DNA from: Myxococcales bacterium
GTDB taxonomy: Bacteria; Myxococcota; Polyangia; Polyangiales; Polyangiaceae
Length of the DNA stretch: 12,585 bases
Direction: 5' to 3'
Assembly: GCA_020430865.1 (NCBI GenBank)
Contig: JAGQIY010000793.1
Location: 1-12,585, forward strand
The translations under genes and the position numbers were made by a program. Below are positions 1 to 6,115 of this stretch, piece by piece. How positions within the stretch are numbered: the first letter of the stretch is position 1; every line of letters starts with the position of its first letter. Below the pieces are notes generated by a model. The model saw only the letters and a list, made by a program, of their open reading frames with translations. It was not told the DNA's origin and searched no databases.

Positions 1-194
1 AGGGCAGAGCCGTCTCCCGGATCCCCCCCGTTGCCCCCGAACGCACCGCTGCCGCCGTAGGCGGCCGAGCCCCCCGAGGACGAGTCTTCCTGGGCCGAGC
101 AGCTCGCGCCGAGCGCGATGAAGAACAGGCCCATCACGCTGAGTCGACCGATCCAGCGGCTTGGGGGCGGCGTATCCGAGGCTAAGTGGGTCAT
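1..194 (-). CDS. Gly/Ser-rich secreted lipoprotein, N-terminal part only
   Basis: The first 64 codons of a gene that runs off the left edge of the window. The ATG at 194 opens a frame with no stop to base 1; going upstream the same frame hits TGA at 222-224, so the start must lie at 194 or at a TTG at 198-200. The N-terminus has a polar, Arg-containing stretch (about residues 1-18), a hydrophobic core around MGLFFIALGA (20-29) and then Ser-Cys, an approximate lipobox with Cys31 as the likely lipidated residue. After it the chain becomes Ser/Gly-rich with few bulky residues (SSSGGSAAYGG and on), typical of a flexible tether on myxobacterial surface proteins. There is no strong Shine-Dalgarno sequence. 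A candidate sigma-54 promoter lies about 40-60 bp upstream. The functional domain is outside the window, so no activity can be assigned. Confidence 0.7.
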   Translation of the reverse strand, partial: MTHLASDTPPPSRWIGRLSVMGLFFIALGASCSAQEDSSSGGSAAYGGSGAFGGNGGDPGDGSA

Positions 195-235
195 GTCCAA
201 GCGCCGGCCCTCAAGCCGACATCACCCAGATATAC

Positions 236-252
236 AGCACGCCTCGTGCCAA
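236..252 (-). promoter_or_regulatory. Candidate sigma-54 (-24/-12) promoter for the lipoprotein gene at 194
   Basis: Read on the minus strand the site is TTGGCACG-AGGC-GTGCT. The sigma-54 consensus is YTGGCACG-N4-TTGCW, so only the first base of the -12 element departs from it, and the invariant GG and GC doublets have the required 10-base separation. The predicted transcription start lies near 225, leaving a leader of about 30 nt before the ATG at 194. Myxobacteria are rich in sigma-54 activators, which fits. No enhancer-binding site was identified. Part of the site also forms a short inverted repeat (GCACG-cct-CGTGC, 237-249). Confidence 0.45.
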
Positions 253-352
253 GGCGAATGCACTGCATGAGAATCCCGGGCGTTCGCGCCTTTGCATCCG
301 CCTTCGCAGCCCCGGACTCTGGCAGCGCTGTCGCGGTCTCTTGAGCCAAACC

Positions 353-368
353 CGCAGCAACCGCTGCG
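353..368 (-). terminator. Weak hairpin terminator candidate after the beta-propeller gene
   Basis: Ten bases past the TAG stop, the minus strand reads CGCAGC-GGTT-GCTGCG: a perfect 6-bp GC-rich stem with a four-base loop, followed by GGGTTTGG. The T-run is short, so termination may be partial or Rho-dependent. It would separate the propeller gene from the lipoprotein gene at 194, which has its own promoter candidate. Confidence 0.35.
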
Positions 369-378
369 CTTCGCGCGC

Positions 379-2433
379 CTACTTGAGCGCGACGTTCATC
401 ACCACGGTGTTCGCTGCGCTGTCGTACACGCGCACGCTCAGCATGACCGGACCCTTCCCAGCGATGGGCGCCACGTCCGCGTCGAACTCCTCCTTGGCTT
501 CGTCGTAGATTCCATCCTTGGGATCGAAGGGGAACCACTCGTCAGTGCCGGCCACGGAGATCTCGATGCGCTGGATCGGACCGACCCCGTCCACGGCCGT
601 GCCGCTGATGCGTCGTCCGTTTGCCTTCAGTCCCTTGATGGCGGGTGGGGTGTTGTCGACGATGATCACGTTGCTCTCGAGGCGGTGACGCTTCACACGT
701 GACGGCGTGTTGCTGGGCGAGTCGCTCGCGGTGACGCGCACGCGGTACTTGCCCTCGGGCAGATCACCAGTTTCCCACGAGTAGCTGGTCGCGGTGACCT
801 TCTCATTTGGCTTTTCCAGCGGGTAATACGTGGTCGTGCCGACGAGGCGATACTCGAGGTGATAGTCGAGGATGTCGTTGTCGGGGTTGTCGACACGCCA
901 GGTCAGGTTGACCTTTGTGCTCGGCTTCGCAGACACCGGACCACCAGAGGACTGCATCCCGGGGTTGGTGTTGCTCTTCACCTTCACGTCGATGTTGGTG
1001 ACGACCGCTTTCAGGTTGTCCGTGATGAACGGCAGCGTGACCTCGGTGAGCTCCGCCTTCGGGTCTTTCGACCAGCGCGCTCGAACCTGAACGAAGCGAC
1101 CAGCAGGACTCTTGATGTCCCCAGGAGCCGTCATGCCAGCGCTCCAGGGGCTCCAGGAGTCGTCCGGCTCCTTCGTGTTTCCGGTACGCGTGCTGAACTC
1201 CAGGGTGCCGTCGGACTCCCACGTCATGCGGCCGAAGGTGGCTCGCAGGTTGGCGTCGAGTACTTTGCTGGTCCACACGGCGTCAGGACCGCCCACACCT
1301 CGCACCGGGTGAACGACGACGGGATCGCTTGCGATCACGTACTTGTTCTTGCCGCTCATGATGAGCTGCGAGACTTGGCGCTCCTCCACATCGGCGATCA
1401 GCACCGAGTTGTGCGCGTCGTCCACCGTGTGGATCTTGCCTTCGGCGCCGCTACCGACGTACGGCTTGCCATCGTCACCGACGGTCAGCGTCACGAAGTG
1501 CTCCGAGGAGTCCTCGAACAGCTTCTCTGGAGCTCCATCCTTGTCGAAGACGTACAGCATGCCCTTGCCGCGCGTCGTCGGCGGCGTCGGGACGGGTCCC
1601 TGGACGCTGAGCCCTGAAGAGAACGACGCGTAGCTACCGGCCGAGATCTCGTTGGCGATGGCATAAACCAGGCCCCCCGCCCCGAACGCGATGCCGCGCA
1701 CCTCGGTGGCTGCGAAGTCGTACACGACCTTGGGCGCCTTGTTGCCGCCTTCGACCTCGTACAGCTTCCCCTTCTCACCACCGCCGACGTACACCTTTCC
1801 GTCCGGAGACACGGCGACGCTCATCAGGTGCTTCTCGTCAGAGCTCATGAAGACCTGAGCCTGACCCTGCTGGGTGATGCGGTAGACCTTGCCCTCGGGG
1901 CCGGTCGCTGCATACACGACGCGCGCCTTCTCGTCGTACGCCAGCGCCCAGATGTGCTTGGCGTTCGGGAGCTTGGCCAGGGTGGTGAGCTTGCCGCGCT
2001 CCCACTTCTTCACTTCGCCGCCGGGCAGGGTGCCGAGGATCACCGCGCCGCCCCAGGCCTCGACCATCGAGGTGATGGCAAGGGTCTTGGTCTCGGCGAG
2101 CACCGTGGTCTTCGCGCCCTTCAGCGCGATCAGCTTGCCCTCGTTGCCAGTTCCCAGCAGCAGCGTGCCGTCCTTCTGGACCAGCGAGCTCCAGACCGTG
2201 TCAGCGCCCTCGATGCCGATCTTGCCCAGATTGAGGCCAGCGCGAACGCGCCCCGCGGAATCGATGGCGACCCCCTTGAGGTCTCCCCCCTCGAAGTCCG
2301 ACTTCGTGCCGAGGTCGAAGGTACGAGTGCCAACCGCGGAAGCGGTAGAGGGAAACAACGCGGAGAGCAGCAGACCAGAGGCGACCAACCCAGCGGCGTG
2401 GGCGAAACGTGAAGCGAGGCGTAGTTTTGACAT
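379..2433 (-). CDS. Secreted beta-propeller protein with C-terminal Fn3-like domain
   Basis: A 684-residue exported protein. I chose the ATG at 2433 because it gives a clean Sec signal peptide: SKLR basic end, hydrophobic core, then STASA|V with cleavage near residue 33. A GTG at 2481 would add 16 residues ahead of it. Residues about 70-380 are repeated short beta-blades, each with a pattern such as DGTLLLGTGNEGKL, DGKVYVGGGEKGKLYEV or DGKPYVGSGAEGKIHTV, as in NHL/PQQ-type propellers of six or seven blades. Residues about 380-490 are beta-rich and contain WSPWS. Residues about 500-595 look like a fibronectin type III domain (LTWRVDNPDNDILDYHLEYR, then LPEGKYRVRVTASD). The last 85 or so residues form another Ig-like strand set starting at TPPAIKGLKANG. 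No catalytic motif is seen, so binding or scaffolding in the periplasm or at the surface is most likely. It lies 118 bp downstream of the S55 peptidase gene on the same strand; the two probably form an operon and may work together. Confidence 0.88.
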   Translation of the reverse strand: MSKLRLASRFAHAAGLVASGLLLSALFPSTASAVGTRTFDLGTKSDFEGGDLKGVAIDSAGRVRAGLNLGKIGIEGADTVWSSLVQKDGTLLLGTGNEGKLIALKGAKTTVLAETKTLAITSMVEAWGGAVILGTLPGGEVKKWERGKLTTLAKLPNAKHIWALAYDEKARVVYAATGPEGKVYRITQQGQAQVFMSSDEKHLMSVAVSPDGKVYVGGGEKGKLYEVEGGNKAPKVVYDFAATEVRGIAFGAGGLVYAIANEISAGSYASFSSGLSVQGPVPTPPTTRGKGMLYVFDKDGAPEKLFEDSSEHFVTLTVGDDGKPYVGSGAEGKIHTVDDAHNSVLIADVEERQVSQLIMSGKNKYVIASDPVVVHPVRGVGGPDAVWTSKVLDANLRATFGRMTWESDGTLEFSTRTGNTKEPDDSWSPWSAGMTAPGDIKSPAGRFVQVRARWSKDPKAELTEVTLPFITDNLKAVVTNIDVKVKSNTNPGMQSSGGPVSAKPSTKVNLTWRVDNPDNDILDYHLEYRLVGTTTYYPLEKPNEKVTATSYSWETGDLPEGKYRVRVTASDSPSNTPSRVKRHRLESNVIIVDNTPPAIKGLKANGRRISGTAVDGVGPIQRIEISVAGTDEWFPFDPKDGIYDEAKEEFDADVAPIAGKGPVMLSVRVYDSAANTVVMNVALK

Positions 2434-2551
2434 GAGAATTTCTAGACGAGCGAGTAGTCGAGCCAGTTTGCCGAGGCACACGGCCTCTGTGAGTTGTCTA
2501 GGTTCGATGCTGAGAGTGCTGTGGGTGAGAACGGAAACGAGCGCTGCGGGG

Positions 2552-4435
2552 TCAGCGAATCACGGGACGAACCTTCACCTGGACGCGATCGCCTCCCACC
2601 ATGAACAGCGGGAGCGGGACGACCTGACGCACCATGGGCGAGAACGAGGATGGAGCGACGCTCGACTGGGTGGGCCGGATCATGTCCATCGCGCCGGGAG
2701 GCAGGTCTTCGGCAATCATGCCCTTGTAGGCGACGCCCCCGGTCTTCGCGCTGTAGCTCACGATCAGCGACTTGGGCGGATAGATCGGGTCTTCGAAGTT
2801 CTTGATCAGCTCACCGAGGTTGTTCGGTGGTGCCTTGATCTTGTAGTGCGTGTAGCCCGGGGAGAGGCTCAGGCTGACCGTCTGCCCCGCCAGGTCCTTC
2901 GGCAGCGGCACCTTGATCACGCGGGTGATCTCCTTGCCGGCCCAGGGCATCAACGTGAGTCGAATCCGTGCGGATTGCCCAGCGTCGACCTCGGGGTCCA
3001 GCAGCTCGGTGCCCTTCAGCATGTAGATCTCCCGCGCGAAGCGGAACTCGATCTCCATCGAGACGCCGTCGATGAAGGCATACTCCCAGGGGTTGTTCAT
3101 GATGGCGCCGATGGCGCGGACCAGGTTCGAGCCGATGAAATCACGCGGCGAGGGCGAGCCGCCCACGGAGACCCCGAAGTCTTCCAGCTCGATCTCTCCG
3201 TAGCCCTTGATCTTGAGCTTGCTGGTCGCGTTCCAGCTGACATCCTGGTTCTCGGCAGCGACGGCCTGCATCGCCGAACCCAGGGCGACGGCGACGAACG
3301 AGGGCGTCATGAACTTCTCGTGCGCGACCTCGAAGTCCCACTTCGTGTAGGGGTTGCCGGGCACGCCCTTGATCTTCAAGCTGACGGGGAACGTGGGCGC
3401 CTGGAGCGACTGATCGACGACGATCGACGCCTGACGGTCGTTCACCAGCGTGCCGATCGGTCGCACGGACTCGCCGATCTTGAACGAGCGCGAGACGCTG
3501 GCCATGAAGTGCAGGACGCGGCCGATGGTGGTGGGCAGCGCCGTATTGCCGGACATCATCATGGGGTGGCCGAAGGCCACGAGCTTGTCGCCTTCCACGC
3601 GCGTCACGGTGCCAAGCCCCATGCCGCTCATATCCCCACGGATCAACTCGACGCCGATTGCACCGCCATCCTCGAAGCGGGTCGGTGCGCCGGGCTGAAC
3701 CCCGGAGCTACCACCCGCCTGGAGGGGCTCGAGCCCCAGCGGCGCAAACAGCTCACGTGCGACTTCGATGGCGCCAGTGGTCATTCCACCGATCATGATC
3801 GGCGTCGCCACGGGTCGCACGCCCGTGGTCTCGCTGGGCGCCTTCGCGGCCTTCGCCTTGCCGATCTGCTCCGCATGCTTCTTCAGGTCGTAGTCCTGGA
3901 TCTTGCCGGCGAAGCGCTGCTGTGATCCCGTCTTGCGCAGCGCCTGCTTGGCCTTTGCCGACGGCTTCCTGGGCAGCGCGTGGAGCGGCCAGCCATCGAT
4001 CTCCTTCGGCAGGGGTCGCACCAGATCGTCGAGCATCAGACGAATCGGGGTCACGCCGGCGACCGGCTCCCTGCCGAACGTCCAGCCGTAGGCATAGGCG
4101 CCGATCATCTTGTTGTTGATGTAGATCGGGCTGCCGCTCATGCCGGCGACGACCTTGGCGACCTCGAGGCGGGGGTGCTTGGTCTTGACCAGGATCAGTT
4201 CCTGCCGGGGCTGGAAGTTCTTCAGGACGTCGATGACCTCGACCTCGAACTTCTCCGGCTTGGTGCCCTTGAACACCGTGAGCCCATAGCCCTTCATCCC
4301 CGGCTTGATGTCCTTCACGGGCATGATGTCGGGCCTCGACGTGAGCCCTTCCGCCTTCGCGGCTTGCAGACCAATGGGAAGTGGAGCCAGCAGCCCGATG
4401 ACAGCCGCCGCTGCGATGAATGTAGTCGCCCTCAA
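2552..4435 (-). CDS. Exported SpoIVB-type (S55) serine peptidase-like protein, permuted motif order
   Basis: About 627 residues from a TTG at 4435, chosen because it directly precedes a signal peptide (RATTFIAAAAVIGLL, ending near QAAKA|EG). A GTG at 4486 is an alternative start that adds 17 residues. No good Shine-Dalgarno is visible, and a five-codon ATG reading frame (4449-4432) ends on a TGA that overlaps the TTG. Residues 37-130 contain IKPGMKGYGLTVFKG and then VVAGMSGSPIYINNKMIGA, matching the GMSGSPI nucleophile motif of Bacillus SpoIVB; the Ser is residue 100. Near residues 270-297 the sequence GLGTVTRVEGDKLVAFGHPM resembles the SpoIVB histidine segment (G-GT-T then LGH), with His290. 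In SpoIVB, as I recall it, His precedes Ser; here the order is reversed. Residues 150-205 are a Lys/Ala-rich linker, and about 300 C-terminal residues are beta-rich with no recognised motif. Peptidase activity is inferred. It could process exported partners, the neighbouring propeller protein being the obvious candidate. Confidence 0.87.
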   Translation of the reverse strand: MRATTFIAAAAVIGLLAPLPIGLQAAKAEGLTSRPDIMPVKDIKPGMKGYGLTVFKGTKPEKFEVEVIDVLKNFQPRQELILVKTKHPRLEVAKVVAGMSGSPIYINNKMIGAYAYGWTFGREPVAGVTPIRLMLDDLVRPLPKEIDGWPLHALPRKPSAKAKQALRKTGSQQRFAGKIQDYDLKKHAEQIGKAKAAKAPSETTGVRPVATPIMIGGMTTGAIEVARELFAPLGLEPLQAGGSSGVQPGAPTRFEDGGAIGVELIRGDMSGMGLGTVTRVEGDKLVAFGHPMMMSGNTALPTTIGRVLHFMASVSRSFKIGESVRPIGTLVNDRQASIVVDQSLQAPTFPVSLKIKGVPGNPYTKWDFEVAHEKFMTPSFVAVALGSAMQAVAAENQDVSWNATSKLKIKGYGEIELEDFGVSVGGSPSPRDFIGSNLVRAIGAIMNNPWEYAFIDGVSMEIEFRFAREIYMLKGTELLDPEVDAGQSARIRLTLMPWAGKEITRVIKVPLPKDLAGQTVSLSLSPGYTHYKIKAPPNNLGELIKNFEDPIYPPKSLIVSYSAKTGGVAYKGMIAEDLPPGAMDMIRPTQSSVAPSSFSPMVRQVVPLPLFMVGGDRVQVKVRPVIR

Positions 4436-4707
4436 AGTCCGCTGAGCATACCACCAGGCTCGGCAGGGCAACTGGAAAGCGCACACCCTGCGCGGAAGGC
4501 CGAGCAATCGACATCGCACGGGAAGGAGCCCAGCGACCAACCGTTGCCCGAAGCCGCGTGCTCCTTGCCTCGCGCTCCGGGGGTCGAACGCGGGGAATGC
4601 TGCCGCACGCGTCGACCATTCTGCAGCCTCGACTCGCGAGGGCAGTATGGGCTACTGGTTTCCCACGCTCCTCGGCCGCGCCGGCACGGAGCCTTGGGAC
4701 GAGTGAA

Positions 4708-4950
4708 ATGGACTGGCTCATCGTGATCACCCTCGCCGTCTCTTTCGGCGCGCTGGTCACCAGCCATTTGACTCTGTGCGTCGGCCTGGCTCGACGCGAG
4801 GGGCTCTGGCGCGGCGCGCTGGCGCTGTTGCTGCCTCCGCTGGCGCTGGTGTGGGGACTGACCCATCGCCTGCGCGTGCGCAGTGCGATCTGGCTCACCT
4901 CTGCCGTCCTCTACGTGGTCGCCCTGATCGCGGCCAGCTCGGGCGCCTGA
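4708..4950 (+). CDS. Small three-helix membrane protein, unknown function
   Basis: An 80-residue protein starting at the ATG at 4708. Three hydrophobic segments are visible: residues about 3-27 (begins DWLIVITLAVSFGALV), 36-51 (GALALLLPPLALVWGL) and 59-77 (AIWLTSAVLYVVALIAAS), separated by short basic loops (ARREGLWR, HRLRVR). This suggests an inner-membrane protein. Codon choice is strongly G/C-ending, supporting a real gene. The upstream GGGACGAG is a modest ribosome-binding site. The reading frame extends upstream to 4558, but that part is not hydrophobic and looks like noncoding shadow. The TGA stop is only four bases from the stop of the convergent lipoprotein gene. I do not recognise a family. 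Confidence 0.62.
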   Translation: MDWLIVITLAVSFGALVTSHLTLCVGLARREGLWRGALALLLPPLALVWGLTHRLRVRSAIWLTSAVLYVVALIAASSGA

Positions 4951-4956
4951 GCGCTC
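4949..4956. other. Minimal convergent gene junction, palindromic stop codons
   Basis: The TGA of the small membrane protein gene and the TGA of the opposing lipoprotein gene are separated by only GCGC, so the junction reads TGAGCGCTCA, a perfect palindrome. There is no room for a dedicated terminator on either strand; transcripts from both sides must overlap into the opposite gene. Confidence 0.6.
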
Positions 4957-5677
4957 ACTTGCGCACGGGCATCTCGCGGGTCAGCGGGCGCATGCGCTGG
5001 AACCCCTCGAGCACCCAGCGATCTCGCAAGCGCTTGGCGAGCGCCTCTTCTCCGCGCCAGGGGATCGCCACCGCGTAGATCAGGCATGCGTCAGGATACG
5101 CGCCAGGATACGCGGCCCAAGCACCCGAGAAGAACCTGCGCTCGAGCCCCAGGTCCACGTAGCCGTCGACGAGCTTCACCAGCATCGGCTTGCCGCGATA
5201 CTCGCGGCGCTTGGTGCGCAACGGGCTGAGCCCCACGTCGAACGCCTCCACCTTGGGCCAGCCCCAAGCTTCGAAGCGCCTCATGCAGCTTCGGGAGTCC
5301 GTCCCCTCGCCCGCCGGAACGGGCTGGACGAACACGATGGCCATCACGTGGTGGTCGTCACCGTAGCGAAACCCGGTGAAGTGCTTGACGCCCCAGTAGC
5401 GGACCCGCTTCCAGTGCTCCCAGTCCGGAGTCGGCGCGTGGAGTTGATCGTCCTTGTCGTTGCGCTCGCCCCAGGGGGCTTCGAGCAAGCGCGTCAGCGC
5501 TGCCCGATGTGGGTCGTGAGCGTCGCCACCAGGCTCTGCCACGCTCACGGTCTGCGGCTGCGGTGGTGCGCCGGGCGGCTGACGTGCGGCGCTCTCTCCC
5601 CCACAACCCGAGGAGACCGCCCCGAGCAACCCGCAGACTCCCACCGAAGCGAGGTGGCGCAGGCGTCTCTCACTCAC
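4955..5677 (-). CDS. Putative lipoprotein, unknown function
   Basis: A 240-residue protein. The start is the GTG at 5677, preceded by GAGGA eight bases upstream. The same frame is open much further upstream but only through low-complexity sequence and the 15-bp repeats, which I do not believe is coding. The N-terminus is basic (SERRLRH), then hydrophobic (LASVGVCGLLGAV), then SSGC, an approximate lipobox with Cys25, followed by a Pro/Gln-rich linker to about residue 50. The mature part has several Trp/Tyr-rich stretches (RVRYWGVKHFTGFRYGDDHH, then CMRRFEAWGWPKVEAF and FFSGAWAAYPGAYPDACLIYAV). Two Cys (CMRR and DACL) could form a disulfide. I recognise no family. The gene is divergent from the large repeat lipoprotein gene and shares its 438-bp upstream region. 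Confidence 0.78.
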   Translation of the reverse strand: MSERRLRHLASVGVCGLLGAVSSGCGGESAARQPPGAPPQPQTVSVAEPGGDAHDPHRAALTRLLEAPWGERNDKDDQLHAPTPDWEHWKRVRYWGVKHFTGFRYGDDHHVMAIVFVQPVPAGEGTDSRSCMRRFEAWGWPKVEAFDVGLSPLRTKRREYRGKPMLVKLVDGYVDLGLERRFFSGAWAAYPGAYPDACLIYAVAIPWRGEEALAKRLRDRWVLEGFQRMRPLTREMPVRK

Positions 5678-5882
5678 GCCCGACGTCCTCACGCGCGGGA
5701 CGAACACGGACGCCGAAGGCTCTTCTGCGCGCTCCACCGCCAACAACGTAGCACTCGCATGCGATGCGCGCGGCGTTCGAGCGCGGACGCCCAGAAATCC
5801 GGCGAAGCTGAGCCAGCGGTCGCGGGGCACCGCCGTTGGACGGAGCAGGCGCGTCCCGCAATCAATGCGCCAAGCACTGCCG

Positions 5883-5982
5883 GCGCGAACCACTGCAGCG
5901 CGAACCACTGCAGCGCACACAACTGCAGCGCACACAACTGCAGCGCACACAACTGCAGCGCACACAACTGCAGCGCACACAA
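5883..5982. repeat. 15-bp minisatellite, 6.7 copies
   Basis: Two copies of GCGCGAACCACTGCA (5883-5912) are followed by four identical copies of GCGCACACAACTGCA (5913-5972) and a 10-bp partial copy (5973-5982). The two unit types differ at a few positions in the middle. Every unit junction creates the palindrome CTGCAG. A 15-bp period keeps all frames open and would encode pentapeptides (for example CSAHN on plus, CAAVV or CALQL on minus), but the array lies upstream of the supported starts of both flanking genes. The identical copies suggest recent expansion by slippage. Confidence 0.93.
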
Positions 5983-6034
5983 GGGCCCATTGGCGCATAC
6001 AAGCTGCGACGGCCTGAAGTCTCTCCCAAACGGG

Positions 6035-6062
6035 GTAGCGGAACTTTCGGAGACCCCGCTAC
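6035..6062. promoter_or_regulatory. Inverted repeat in the leader of the repeat-lipoprotein gene
   Basis: GTAGCGG (6035-6041) and CCGCTAC (6056-6062) are perfect inverted arms around a 14-base spacer, ending 53 bp before the ATG at 6116. With G-U pairs the RNA stem could extend to about 10 bp, and TTT follows at 6065-6067. It could be an operator or a leader hairpin; the sequence alone does not decide. Confidence 0.35.
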
Positions 6063-6115
6063 TCTTTGAGGTTGGGGAAACCGGCGAATGACGACCGCCG
6101 GACGAAAGGACTGTT

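Larger units (their letters stand above)
5678..6115. other. 438-bp divergent intergenic region with shared upstream control
   Basis: This region separates two divergently transcribed lipoprotein genes, so promoters for both should lie here, but I cannot point to convincing -35/-10 pairs. It holds a 10-bp palindrome TCGCATGCGA (5755-5764), the 15-bp tandem repeat array (5883-5982), a 7-bp inverted repeat (6035-6062) and a strong ribosome-binding site for the plus-strand gene (AAAGGA, 6105-6110, five bases before its ATG). Frames cross the region on both strands, but none has a plausible protein composition. Confidence 0.6.

Noticed and set aside
2464..2490. Hairpin between the S55 and propeller genes as a terminator
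   Set aside because: The GAGGC/GCCTC stem is only about five pairs and no T-run follows on the minus strand.
1889..3925. Long plus-strand open frame (678 codons) across two minus-strand genes
   Set aside because: It runs antisense through both the propeller and the S55 genes, is His/Asp/Arg-biased and has no recognisable domain.
4682..4699. Sigma-54-like site before the small membrane protein gene
   Set aside because: CGGCACG-GAGC-CTTGG has the -24 GG but no GC at the correct 10-base spacing.
4558..4707. Upstream extension of the small membrane protein
   Set aside because: The extra 50 residues are Arg/Pro/Ser-rich without hydrophobic or conserved pattern, and the ATG at 4708 directly precedes the first membrane segment.
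5883..5982. CRISPR array
   Set aside because: The 15-bp units are directly adjacent without unique spacers, so it is a minisatellite.
5678..5998. N-terminal extension of the minus-strand lipoprotein through the 15-bp repeats
   Set aside because: A GTG with a good Shine-Dalgarno at 5677 starts a lipoprotein signal; the extension would bury it 107 residues inside.
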